From assembly GCA_017522685.1 (NCBI GenBank), contig JAFWYN010000003.1, positions 1 through 40,545 of the forward strand: 40,545 nt of DNA. Direction: 5' to 3'. The stretch comes from Lachnospiraceae bacterium. Lineage in GTDB: Bacteria; Bacillota_A; Clostridia; Lachnospirales; Lachnospiraceae. The notes beneath the pieces were generated by a model. It was not told where the DNA came from. It made no database searches and worked only from the letters and a program-made list of their open reading frames with translations. Below are positions 1-7,363 of the stretch, in pieces (the first letter of the stretch is position 1; the number at the start of each line of letters is the position of its first letter). A program made the translations under genes and the position numbers.

Positions 1-1356
1 ATAGGCTTTCTGCATATTTCGGATATGGGTGCTGTAATTTCCTTTATCCTTATGGGGACGGTACCTCCTTTTTAAATTTTCCAGAATCTTTCCCGCACTG
101 GTATCTATCCCCATTGCCTTTCCTTCCTTTTCCATGCACCGCACCAGGATTCCGGTAAGTAACATCCCAGAACCATCAAAGGCATCCTCCAGCTGTTCTT
201 TTCCATTGCCCTTTTTCAGATCCTGATAAATATCCCGGTAATACCGGCAGATGGATTCTTTGGCGGCGTATTTCATATCCATGGTTTCTGCTACCTGGGT
301 TAAGACCTGTATCCATGCCTCACACTCTATGATTTTTGGATGTTCTTTTGCCGGAACCGCTTCTTCTCCGTAAAGGGCCTTTAAGTCTTCGTTCCAGTCC
401 TTGTAACCGGATTGCAATATCCTGATGTTGGTGTAATGATTCTGCGTCAGGATCTCCGCTAGTCTGCCACAGGCTTCTATCCCTGCCGGATCATGATCCA
501 GACACAGAACAACCGTATCCAGATTTGGATAGTCTTTTAACATCTGCAGCATGGCATGTTCAGACACACCGTTTAACACAATGTAACTGTTCTCCTGCCA
601 GTTCTCCGGATACAAGCTCAGAAAGGACAACAGATCAATGGGAGCCTCAAACACATACAGCCTGTTACCGGGGCCGGCATGCCCGAATCCATAAGCAGCA
701 TCCGAACCTTCTCCATTTAACCGGAAGCTCCTGCCCTCGGAACAGGTTCCTTTTTCATGGATGTGGCGGATATTTCCCTCCTTATCCACCCCTGCAAAAA
801 CCGCATTGTGATGTCCCACTGATTCATACAGGGTGCCTTTTCTGGCAAAAAAAGAAAGGATGTCCCTGCTCACATGACGCTTCTGCATCAGATAAGCATA
901 CACCCTTTTCATGGTATCGTTTTTCTTCGGTGGTTCCAAAACCTTTGGTTCTTCCACCTCCTGTTCTTCCGGTTCCTCCTCCGGTAATTCCTGGGTACCG
1001 TATTCCTGCTCCTTGTTCCTTAAGAGACGTTCTCTCTCAAACTGCTCCCTTGTTTCCGGTGTCACGTGGGTTCTTCCCTGGATCACTTCCCCCTGCTCCC
1101 CATTTAACAGATAAGAAACAGCTTCCGGATAGGACATGCCGAAGAATTCTTGCATAAAATCTATAGCATGGCTTCCCACCTGCTGACTGTGTCTGTACCA
1201 ACTGCTTCCACGAAACGTCACACTTTTATGCTTCTTCCAGCGCCATTCATTCCCGGAACGTTCCACCTCTTCATTCTCTTTTTTCAGAATGTCCATAATG
1301 GGAACTGCATTGGCTCTTTCTTTTTGTTCCTCTGTAAAATAAATGAAATCTCCCAA
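1..1356 (-). CDS. DUF3991/Toprim primase-like protein (3' end outside window)
   Basis: At least 452 codons are present and the frame is still open at the window edge. The N-terminus (about residues 10-75) resembles the DUF3991 fold, a primase zinc-domain relative without the zinc cysteines. The middle (about 210-290) holds a Toprim domain: VFEAPIDLLS supplies the catalytic Glu and LCLDHDPAG the DxD pair. Such proteins are common beside relaxase genes on clostridial conjugative elements and are thought to act in element replication or primer synthesis after transfer. I chose the TTG start at 1356 because GGAGG lies 7 nt upstream and the reading frame fits; the nearby ATG is in the wrong frame. 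The gene starts 21 nt after the relaxase stop, so the two are probably cotranscribed. Function beyond the domain is inference. Confidence 0.8.
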   Translation of the reverse strand, partial: MGDFIYFTEEQKERANAVPIMDILKKENEEVERSGNEWRWKKHKSVTFRGSSWYRHSQQVGSHAIDFMQEFFGMSYPEAVSYLLNGEQGEVIQGRTHVTPETREQFERERLLRNKEQEYGTQELPEEEPEEQEVEEPKVLEPPKKNDTMKRVYAYLMQKRHVSRDILSFFARKGTLYESVGHHNAVFAGVDKEGNIRHIHEKGTCSEGRSFRLNGEGSDAAYGFGHAGPGNRLYVFEAPIDLLSFLSLYPENWQENSYIVLNGVSEHAMLQMLKDYPNLDTVVLCLDHDPAGIEACGRLAEILTQNHYTNIRILQSGYKDWNEDLKALYGEEAVPAKEHPKIIECEAWIQVLTQVAETMDMKYAAKESICRYYRDIYQDLKKGNGKEQLEDAFDGSGMLLTGILVRCMEKEGKAMGIDTSAGKILENLKRRYRPHKDKGNYSTHIRNMQKAY

Positions 1357-1377
1357 CTCATTTCCTCCTCTTCGCCT

Positions 1378-4149
1378 TTACTGGGTCTGCACCATAATTT
1401 CCCTGTCATCTTCTGCATGTCCCTGTGCCATCTTTTTCTGTTTCATCTTTCTTGCCAGCTTACGGTCCACTCTGGTGTTACCTCTCCGTCCGGATATATC
1501 ATCCTCTATGAGCTGCTCTAAATGATGCAGGAGTCTGGTTGCCATCAAAAACAGATCCGGCTGACCGATCTCATTCCAGTGTTTCAGGAAAAAAGCGGCA
1601 TACTCATTTCCCTGCTCTGCTGACAACATAAAATATGCATACGATTTCTCCCGGTCCTGCGGCACATCCCTGCCTGTTAAATACACCTTGCCAAGCACAT
1701 ACTGTGCGTACTGGTTTCCTGCATGGGCAGACGATTCCAGATACTGCAGGGCAAGCTCTACATTTTTCCCTACCTCTTCTCCTGCCAGATACAGTTTGCC
1801 AAGCCGGTATGCGGCAAGATCGTGCTTCTGCTTCGCTGACCGTGTCAGGTAATGGAGAGCCTTTTCCATATCTTTATACTCATCTTCCAGATATAATCTT
1901 CCTATCCGGTACTGGGCATAGGCATTACCGGCTTTCGCTGCCCGGTGCAGATAAAACAGCGCTTTTTCCATATCTTTTGCCAGTACGTCTCCCTCTGCAT
2001 ACAATTTTCCCAAGGCATACTCTGCAAAGGTGTTTTCCTGCTCTGCCGCCTCCTCCAGCCACCGGATGGCTTTCCGTATCTTTTCATAATCCGGTGCCTC
2101 TTCCAGGTTTCTCTGCAGTTTTTCTGTTTCCTGATGGATATACAGCTTTGCCAGCTGATAAGGTGCATGGATATTGCCACAGTCCGCTGACTGTATCAGA
2201 TATTTTTCTGCTTTCCTCTCATCCGCCTCCGTTCCAATTCCCTTCAAGTACATTACCCCGATCCTGTACCAAAGGTTATCATCCTTGGACTTCTTTTCCA
2301 GATTTAAAAATCCAAGAAAGGCTACCCGGTAACACTCCTCTGCCAGCTCCCGGCTTCTTTCCGTTCCTCTTCCGGACTCATACAGTTTGCCAAGCTCCAG
2401 AGAGGCGTAAGCGTTTCTCTGCTCATGGGAACGAAGGAACAACCGATATGCCTGTGCATCGTCCTGCTCCACACCTTTGCCATGAAGATACAGCACACCA
2501 AGAGAGTAAAGGGCATGTTTATGGTTCTTATCTGAGGACATGTCAAACCACCGGGCTGCCTCCCGGAGATCTTCTTCTGTTCCCAAGCCATACTGAAACA
2601 TCTTACCGATACGATATTCCAGATAGGCATTTGCCTTATCTCTTTCTACCGCAAGCATTCCGGTCAGTGCCTTTTCGTACCATTCCTGTGCTATCACCGG
2701 GTCCGCATCCACAAAGATACCCTGCGCATAAATCTTGCCCATGTCATGTATGGCGAACACATTTCCCCGTTCTGCTTCTTCCTTCATGATCTCATAGGCA
2801 GCCTCTTCATCCGCTTCCATCTCATCGGTTCCATACAGATATCCTCTGGCCTCTTTGTATTCTTTCGACCAATTGGCATAAAAGGAATATCCGGTACCTT
2901 CCTCTCTCTCCTGCGTCCCGTTCCAATCATCCATGGCAATCTCCACCAGTTCCTCCAGCTCCTGAAAAGAACCTGTGGTCTCTTCTTCTGTTTCTTCCAT
3001 GGCATCCAGACTTTCATCCTCCGTATAAAGATATCCCTCTCCATACCGCAGGGCTTCTCGGATAACCATGTTTTTGAGACTTTTAAATTCCTTTTGTTCT
3101 GACAACAAAGGTTCCTCCGAATTGGTATCTTTGTAGTAATGGAGGAGCTCGTTTTTACTTTCCAGCCACCTCCGGTAGCAATCTGTCACCATTTCTTCCT
3201 TTGCCAGTTCATCCACGATCCTGTTGATAATGGCTTTTACATCCGCTTTCAAATATCCGTATACTTTTTTGCCACCGGTATTTTTTAGTCTCTTGGATAA
3301 AAGCTCCACATCCTTTGCAATTTTTCCATTATGACAGACACCTCTTTGCATTTCCTGCAATAAAAAAAGCAGACTTTTATTTGCCTGCTCCTTTAACTGA
3401 TCTCTTCTTTGTGTTTTCTTTTCATAGATGCTCATAAACTCCTGCCGGAAAATATCATGGGCATAGGTGGAACGCATGGTATCAATCCCTTTTTTTGTAA
3501 GATACCCTTCCGATGGACTTTGGGAATACACCACCAGATGTACGTGGGGATGATGGGATTCATTATGAAAGGCTGCATACCATTTCAGGTTCCTGCTGTC
3601 TATCTTATAATTTTCACATAAAAGCTCCACTCTGCTCCGTAATAATGCCTGCCACTGTGCGGCACTGTCATAGCCAAGTCTTTCCGCATCCTCCCTGCGC
3701 AGACTGATCACGTTTGTCCACACCACGCCTGGATGATTTGCCACCTCCTCTGCCACACGGGACAGTACAACAGATTCCCTTTCATTAGAAAACAGGCCAT
3801 GGGTATTGATCCTTTCTACTCTTGGTCTGTTTGCAAGGTAATCTATATAGTTTTTCTTCTTAGCGATAATATCCAGATTGTTTTCCAGAGCCTGTGTGAT
3901 AAACTCCGTTGCGTTCTCCCGGTTCGGTTTCTGGAGGTAATCATAATACTCATGCATCCGATCTGCATCTTCGATTTTCGATAAGATGTCTGCGATCAGT
4001 TCCTTTTGCTTGACCGTTGCCGGAAGCAGTCCACCCGTATTGTCAATCTTTTCCACCCCTTCACGGGTACTGATATAATTCATGTAATTGGAAAGATGGG
4101 AAGGCGGGGCATTTTTTAAGTAGTTACATCGTAGAATTAACTTTGGCAT
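1378..4149 (-). CDS. MobP-type relaxase fused to Sel1-like repeats
   Basis: This 923-residue protein should nick oriT and pilot the transferred strand. The N-terminal 240 residues are the relaxase: candidate catalytic tyrosines Y22/Y25 in YMNYISTREGVE, and the metal-binding histidine motif HHPHVHLVV at 199-207. The family most resembling it is MobP3 (recalled from the motif pattern). A charged linker (about 240-440) is followed by about ten Sel1/TPR-like repeats to residue 890, recognisable by recurring A-x-Y-x-L-G-K-L-Y patterns. Sel1 repeats bind proteins, so this half may dock the relaxosome to the secretion machinery. The C-terminus ends REIMVQTQ, loosely like the Met-rich tails elsewhere in the element. 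The SD GGAAGG precedes the ATG, and an intrinsic terminator lies only about 36 nt upstream. Confidence 0.88.
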   Translation of the reverse strand: MPKLILRCNYLKNAPPSHLSNYMNYISTREGVEKIDNTGGLLPATVKQKELIADILSKIEDADRMHEYYDYLQKPNRENATEFITQALENNLDIIAKKKNYIDYLANRPRVERINTHGLFSNERESVVLSRVAEEVANHPGVVWTNVISLRREDAERLGYDSAAQWQALLRSRVELLCENYKIDSRNLKWYAAFHNESHHPHVHLVVYSQSPSEGYLTKKGIDTMRSTYAHDIFRQEFMSIYEKKTQRRDQLKEQANKSLLFLLQEMQRGVCHNGKIAKDVELLSKRLKNTGGKKVYGYLKADVKAIINRIVDELAKEEMVTDCYRRWLESKNELLHYYKDTNSEEPLLSEQKEFKSLKNMVIREALRYGEGYLYTEDESLDAMEETEEETTGSFQELEELVEIAMDDWNGTQEREEGTGYSFYANWSKEYKEARGYLYGTDEMEADEEAAYEIMKEEAERGNVFAIHDMGKIYAQGIFVDADPVIAQEWYEKALTGMLAVERDKANAYLEYRIGKMFQYGLGTEEDLREAARWFDMSSDKNHKHALYSLGVLYLHGKGVEQDDAQAYRLFLRSHEQRNAYASLELGKLYESGRGTERSRELAEECYRVAFLGFLNLEKKSKDDNLWYRIGVMYLKGIGTEADERKAEKYLIQSADCGNIHAPYQLAKLYIHQETEKLQRNLEEAPDYEKIRKAIRWLEEAAEQENTFAEYALGKLYAEGDVLAKDMEKALFYLHRAAKAGNAYAQYRIGRLYLEDEYKDMEKALHYLTRSAKQKHDLAAYRLGKLYLAGEEVGKNVELALQYLESSAHAGNQYAQYVLGKVYLTGRDVPQDREKSYAYFMLSAEQGNEYAAFFLKHWNEIGQPDLFLMATRLLHHLEQLIEDDISGRRGNTRVDRKLARKMKQKKMAQGHAEDDREIMVQTQ

Positions 4150-4184
4150 CCTTGTTCCTTCCTGCTATTTCATTTTACTCCAAA

Positions 4185-4212
4185 GAAAAAGGATAACCAC
4201 ATATGTGTTATC
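4185..4212 (-). terminator. Intrinsic terminator after the 4222-4917 gene
   Basis: GGATAA and TTATCC arms enclose the palindrome CACATATGTG, giving an 11-bp stem with one bulged base. On the minus strand it is followed by TTTTTCTTT. It lies directly after the stop of the unknown membrane protein and about 36 nt before the relaxase ATG. Confidence 0.7.
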
Positions 4213-4221
4213 CCATTGTTC

Positions 4222-4917
4222 CTATACATCATCATATCGATTGGGACAAAAAAATATCAACAGATCCACTTCTGCTATTTCATCCTCTCCCTTATTCGTC
4301 CTCGGTTCACATGAGACATAATAGTCCCCCATCGTAAATGATATAAGGTTGGATGATATCAGTTGCAAATCACCTGTGCAATAATTTAATACCAGTATAT
4401 CATAAGGTTGCACATGAAAATATTCATCCAGCATCTTTTCTATGCAGTCCTCACAGCAATACTCTCTTATCATATCGATATCAAACACCGCATTGTCCCC
4501 CAAATCGATATCAATCTCCGCATATCCCCTATCTCTGTTTGTTGTAATACGGATCCCCATATTGTCACCATATGCCGGTGCCATTGAAATTTGGTTATAG
4601 GTATCTTCTTTCTCTATCATCTTTCCAAACTCATCATATTTGTTAATACCAACATGATTTACAGTTCCTTCATTTAAAAACAAGATTCCAAGATTATTTT
4701 CATTGCTATACAGTTTTCTTGTTTTACATATCAGACAATCCTCTTGTACAATATTAGAAAAATAATCCGGCTCTTCCCATGGTTCATGTGACGGTTCTTC
4801 TTTTTCGCTCACCCTGTTACTCATTCCGTAGCCGAATATAAAACCTACAGCAAACAAAATAAAAAACCAGATACATATCCGTCCAATTCCGTTATACTTA
4901 CTTAATTTATCCCCCAC
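4222..4917 (-). CDS. Unknown membrane-anchored protein with cysteine pairs
   Basis: I do not recognise this 231-residue protein. Residues about 10-32 form one hydrophobic segment (ICIWFFILFAVGFIFGYGM) after a short basic start, so it is probably an N-terminal signal anchor with the rest outside the cell. The soluble part has a CLIC pair near residue 62 and a CCEDC cluster near 155, which could bind metal or form disulfides. The start is GTG at 4917 with AAGGAG 11 nt upstream. It has its own promoter (4964-4993) overlapping a palindrome also seen near the XRE gene, and its own terminator. It therefore looks like a separately regulated unit placed between the relaxase and the XRE repressor. Confidence 0.6.
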   Translation of the reverse strand: MGDKLSKYNGIGRICIWFFILFAVGFIFGYGMSNRVSEKEEPSHEPWEEPDYFSNIVQEDCLICKTRKLYSNENNLGILFLNEGTVNHVGINKYDEFGKMIEKEDTYNQISMAPAYGDNMGIRITTNRDRGYAEIDIDLGDNAVFDIDMIREYCCEDCIEKMLDEYFHVQPYDILVLNYCTGDLQLISSNLISFTMGDYYVSCEPRTNKGEDEIAEVDLLIFFCPNRYDDV

Positions 4918-4950
4918 GTCTTTTTCTGCTCCTTTTTAGAATTATTATTT

Positions 4951-4962
4951 GTTCTTTAGAAC
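4951..4962. promoter_or_regulatory. Operator-like palindrome GTTCTTTAGAAC
   Basis: A GTTCT/AGAAC palindrome with a 2-nt centre lies directly downstream of the -10 box for the 4222-4917 gene, over the likely transcription start. Related sites occur at 5386-5409 and 5464-5475 around the XRE gene. A repressor bound here should block transcription; assignment to the adjacent XRE protein is inference. Confidence 0.55.
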
Positions 4963-4963
4963 G

Positions 4964-4993
4964 AGTATAGCACAATTATACTGATTTGAACAA
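4964..4993 (-). promoter_or_regulatory. Promoter of the 4222-4917 gene
   Basis: On the minus strand TTGTTC (-35) is followed after 18 nt by TATACT (-10) with a TGC extension (TGCTATACT). It is the most convincing promoter near this gene and is overlapped at its start site by the GTTCTTTAGAAC palindrome. Confidence 0.55.
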
Positions 4994-5017
4994 GTCATAT
5001 TATTTCAATAAAAAGAC

Positions 5018-5047
5018 AAAAAAAGAAGAGTCCCCTTGCTCTTCTTT
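5018..5047 (-). terminator. Intrinsic terminator of the XRE gene
   Basis: AAAGAAGAG and CTCTTCTTT form a 9-bp stem with an 8-nt loop. On the minus strand it is followed by a run of seven T. It starts just after the XRE stop codon, isolating this gene from the downstream unit. Confidence 0.85.
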
Positions 5048-5050
5048 CCA

Positions 5051-5368
5051 TTAATCTTCTATAAACGCCCGAACTGCATTTAGAATACGTTTCTGGTCTT
5101 TCTTTTTCATCCCTGAAATCATATCATACAATTCATTCGTTACACCTAACACGGAATGCTCCACCACATCTACCAGTAATGTATCTGCTGACACTTCGAG
5201 TGCATTTGCTATTGCCACAAATGTATCCAGCTTTGTTGTTTTTACACCACGCTCAATGACACTTATATGCGACGGACTCAAATCCACCATTTCAGCCAAA
5301 TCTTCCTGTGACAGATTCCTTGCTTCTCTGGCCATTTTAATCCTTTGACCTATAACCTGTAAATCCAC
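5051..5368 (-). CDS. XRE-family transcriptional regulator
   Basis: A 105-residue cytoplasmic DNA-binding protein. Residues about 5-62 form a Cro/C1-type helix-turn-helix (LSQEDLAEMVDLSPSHISVIERG, containing the typical second and third helices). The C-terminal 40 residues are probably a dimerisation or effector region. The start is GTG at 5368 with AAAGGAGG 12 nt upstream. Its leader contains an inverted repeat (TTTAGAAC ... GTTCTAAA, 5386-5409), and similar palindromes sit at two neighbouring promoters, which suggests autoregulation and control of both flanking genes. It has its own terminator. Such regulators commonly control transfer or excision in conjugative elements, but the actual targets cannot be shown from sequence alone. 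Confidence 0.88.
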   Translation of the reverse strand: MDLQVIGQRIKMAREARNLSQEDLAEMVDLSPSHISVIERGVKTTKLDTFVAIANALEVSADTLLVDVVEHSVLGVTNELYDMISGMKKKDQKRILNAVRAFIED

Positions 5369-5385
5369 AGTGGCTTGTCACCTCC

Positions 5386-5409
5386 TTTAGAACGAATAGT
5401 AGTTCTAAA
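5386..5409. promoter_or_regulatory. Operator-like inverted repeat in the XRE leader
   Basis: TTTAGAAC and GTTCTAAA are 8-nt arms separated by 8 nt. The repeat lies between a -10-like TATACT (minus strand, 5419-5414) and the XRE ribosome site, consistent with autorepression. The half-site matches those at 4951-4962 and 5464-5475. Confidence 0.55.
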
Positions 5410-5463
5410 TAAAAGTATAACCTTTTCTCCCCTGCAGAAACATATTCAACAAAACAAGTTCTA

Positions 5464-5475
5464 GTTCTTTAGAAT
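5464..5475. promoter_or_regulatory. Operator-like near-palindrome upstream of the plus-strand gene
   Basis: GTTCTTTAGAAT differs at one position from the perfect palindrome at 4951-4962. Extra half-sites (AGTTCT at 5457-5462, AATTCT at 5483-5488) surround it. It lies just upstream of the -35 box of the 5553 gene. Confidence 0.5.
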
Positions 5476-5478
5476 TAG

Positions 5479-5507
5479 TTGTAATTCTTTTTATGATTTG
5501 CTACTAT
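5479..5507 (+). promoter_or_regulatory. Promoter of the 5553-5783 gene
   Basis: TTGTAA (-35), a 17-nt spacer and TACTAT (-10) with a TGC extension. The extended -10 layout matches the promoter at 4964-4993. Confidence 0.5.
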
Positions 5508-5552
5508 CATATTAGATAACTGTACTGCGTCATTATGTGAAAGGGGAATTGT

Positions 5553-5783
5553 ATGAGCAAACTAAAAAACTGGCTACAAAAAATAGGTATCCTGCGTGAA
5601 CCAACCATTGATGACTTAATCTATGAATATACAATCAGTACGTGTTACCGGCTTTTTCCAACATCCTTCTATCGAAAACATACTCCGGAGGAAATTAAAA
5701 AAGCTCACGAAGAAACATTAACCGAGCTTCGTCGAATGATTGAAGAATACAAAAAAGAAAATCATCTTGAAGATAGTGTGTAG
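5553..5783 (+). CDS. Small protein of unknown function, only plus-strand gene
   Basis: A 76-residue charged protein without signal or membrane segment. It starts at ATG after AAGGGG, has a plausible promoter and a strong terminator whose loop contains its own stop codon, so I regard it as real. Residues about 45-70 (TPEEIKKAHEETLTELRRMI) should be helical, possibly coiled coil. It is transcribed divergently from the XRE gene with operator-like repeats between them, a layout typical of a repressor and its regulated partner. I do not recognise a family. An antirepressor or a toxin/antitoxin-like partner is possible but not shown. Confidence 0.65.
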   Translation: MSKLKNWLQKIGILREPTIDDLIYEYTISTCYRLFPTSFYRKHTPEEIKKAHEETLTELRRMIEEYKKENHLEDSV

Positions 5784-5800
5784 CTGTCTTCAAGTTTTCT
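5766..5800 (+). terminator. Intrinsic terminator of the 5553-5783 gene
   Basis: CTTGAAGATAG pairs with CTGTCTTCAAG (11 bp, one G-U) around a 7-nt loop holding the TAG stop codon, followed by TTTTCTTAT. It separates this gene from the convergent RHH gene. Confidence 0.8.
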
Positions 5801-5811
5801 TATAACAAAGT

Positions 5812-6222
5812 CTATACATTTTGATATTTATATGCCTCTTCAAAAACAACCGCACCATTAATCTTCTTAACCTCTTCTGCACATTTCCCCTGTAACTTTA
5901 ACAACGTTTCTTCATCCACACCGTGACTGTATGCAATTACATGAGACAGCTTAGAAGTTTCCACGGCCAGTTTATACATAGCACGAGCCATGCGGTTCTC
6001 ACTATCCTTTACTGTCGCATGCATTACAGAGGAAATGGTGGAGAGCATATAGTTCTCAATCTTTTCCGAGGTCAGATAACCAATATAAAATTTCAATGCC
6101 TGATTTAAAAATTCATTCCTTGATTTCACATCAGCCTGTTGGAGCAGGCTGTCCACCTGCCCCAACAAATCTTCCTCAATATAAAACCCTTTTCTTACTT
6201 TACCTTTTTCTTCACTTGCCAC
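5812..6222 (-). CDS. Ribbon-helix-helix type DNA-binding protein
   Basis: About 136 residues. The N-terminal 50 residues have RHH character: a short strand (VRKGFYIEEDLLGQVDSLLQQA) followed by SRNEFLNQALKFYI, typical of CopG/MetJ-like plasmid and mobilisation proteins. The rest is helical and may mediate multimerisation. The gene overlaps the upstream methylase by 11 nt. I prefer the GTG at 6222, 6 nt after AAAGGAGG, over the ATG at 6228, which touches the Shine-Dalgarno sequence. Located between the relaxase and the repeat-rich gap at 6875-7363, it is a reasonable candidate relaxosome accessory protein, but a simple repressor is equally possible. Confidence 0.7.
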   Translation of the reverse strand: MASEEKGKVRKGFYIEEDLLGQVDSLLQQADVKSRNEFLNQALKFYIGYLTSEKIENYMLSTISSVMHATVKDSENRMARAMYKLAVETSKLSHVIAYSHGVDEETLLKLQGKCAEEVKKINGAVVFEEAYKYQNV

Positions 6223-6874
6223 TCTCATCCTCCTTTAGATATTCCTCGCAGATTGTTACGATATGTTCACACAACTTCTGTGGTATGATACTTCTTTCCC
6301 TGGAACCTTTTAATCCCTGTGTTCCGGTTTTACTCCCTCTTGGAGCTGCAACGTGACACGGATCTCCATTGTGGCACATAGGCAAAAACTTTGGTTCGGG
6401 ATGATTCGTCCAGATATCAGTCGGCTTCATCCGGTTATCTCCATATTGACAATAAGTCACGGTGTATCTTGGCAATCCTTTCATCCAATCCATTTTCCGC
6501 ATACCACCTCTTGGATTTTCAATAAAATAAAATCTCGGCTGCAACTCTTCAATGAGTCTTAACACATGCTTATCTACCATATCACAGAATTTTGCATAGA
6601 CACTAACCGGCTCCAGGCTTCCGGTATCCGGATTTTTTCTTCTGTGATGACTGATGGCTGCGATACTGAATGTGGAGCAGTCAGGGCTTGCCCATATAAC
6701 ATCCGGCTTTCCAAACAACTTTAATATATCTTCTGCTTTTACTTTACTGATATCCTCATACAGATCAATATCTTCAAAATCCTTTGACCACTCCACACTG
6801 AATACTTCATGACCTCTGCACTCGAATGCTTTCCCGATACTTCTTGTTCCTGCAAATAATTCCAAAACTCTCAT
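6212..6874 (-). CDS. Short C5-cytosine DNA methyltransferase-like protein
   Basis: 220 residues, about half a normal C5 methylase. Motif I is clear (LELFAGTRSIGKAF, residues 4-17), motif IV reads ASPDCSTFS with the candidate catalytic Cys but without the usual PCQ, and motif VI is ENPRGG. No recognisable long target-recognition domain is present; this compact architecture is seen in phage and mobile-element methylases. It could methylate transferred DNA to evade restriction. The start codon sits at the edge of a 44-nt imperfect palindrome (6874-6917) and lacks a strong Shine-Dalgarno sequence, suggesting translational or autogenous control. The 3' end overlaps the RHH gene. Confidence 0.78.
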   Translation of the reverse strand: MRVLELFAGTRSIGKAFECRGHEVFSVEWSKDFEDIDLYEDISKVKAEDILKLFGKPDVIWASPDCSTFSIAAISHHRRKNPDTGSLEPVSVYAKFCDMVDKHVLRLIEELQPRFYFIENPRGGMRKMDWMKGLPRYTVTYCQYGDNRMKPTDIWTNHPEPKFLPMCHNGDPCHVAAPRGSKTGTQGLKGSRERSIIPQKLCEHIVTICEEYLKEDESGK

Positions 6875-6917
6875 AGTCCCATATCGGTAGCGGTGCGCAC
6901 CTTACCCCATGGGACTA
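6874..6917. repeat. 44-nt imperfect palindrome at the methylase start
   Basis: Nested arms TAGTCCCAT/ATGGGACTA, GGTA/TACC and GGTGC/GCACC share one centre. In the minus-strand transcript it forms a long hairpin ending at the methylase ATG. It contains a minus-strand TAAGGTGCGCACC, which loosely resembles the AAGTGCGC core of some oriT nick regions. It could be a translational switch, a protein-binding site or part of oriT. Confidence 0.6.
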
Positions 6918-7363
6918 CTTATTCCTTTCTTTTTTCTTCTGCCTGCAGACATTCATGCGAAAGGCATAAAAACAAGTCTCTTTCATGCCTTTCAACCCTT
7001 AAAAATAATAAAAAGCAGCATAACTTCTTTAAAATTTTTTGAAAAAGTTATGTCATGCTACAATGCTCCCAACGGCTCTGCCGGTGGGTGTTTATCGGGT
7101 TAGGCCGCCTGATAGCGGCATAACCCCTTTAACCTGCACTATTTTCGACCCTGATTTTACAGCCCTCTTTTCTCCCGGTTTTTGGTCTCTTTTATTGTAT
7201 TTTCCGGTATCGCTGATTATATTTCCTCAAATCGGCTCACACAGGGCAGAATAGATGCAGGTCGGTCACTTTATCCACCAGTCTTAAATAATGGCACAAA
7301 TCGGCACACGAACGGTCACAGGGGGTAATTCATCCCTTTTTCCCCTTGCAAGTTTCTCGGTCC
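6875..7363. other. Gene-free repeat-rich region, candidate oriT
   Basis: This 489-nt stretch has no convincing gene on either strand. It contains the palindrome at 6874-6917; an inverted repeat CATAACTT/AAGTTATG (7019-7026 and 7045-7052); a small hairpin CGGC-TCT-GCCG (7073-7083); a larger hairpin at 7097-7126; and four related CGG(C/T)-CAC-type short repeats at about 7233, 7263, 7302 and 7313. It lies between mobilisation-type genes and the accessory block. An origin of transfer or another cis-acting site is the best explanation, but no nick site can be proven from sequence. Confidence 0.45.
7097..7126. repeat. Hairpin in the candidate oriT region
   Basis: GGGTTA and TAACCC flank GCCGC/GCGGC arms with one mismatch pair and a CTGATA loop, an 11-bp interrupted stem. 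No T-run follows on either strand, so it is not a typical terminator. Confidence 0.65.

Noticed and set aside
525..1157. Plus-strand reading frame of about 210 codons
   Set aside because: It is antisense to the DUF3991/Toprim gene, has no ribosome site and a low-complexity composition.
1635..2789. Plus-strand reading frame of 384 codons
   Set aside because: It lies opposite the Sel1 repeats; its length comes from the repeated codon pattern of the relaxase gene.
1700..2800. Tandem DNA repeats or a CRISPR array in the relaxase gene
   Set aside because: The periodic pattern is protein-level (Sel1 repeats); the DNA copies are too diverged and there are no spacers.
6909..7254. Short plus-strand frames in the repeat-rich gap
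   Set aside because: No ribosome site, odd composition and overlap with several inverted repeats.
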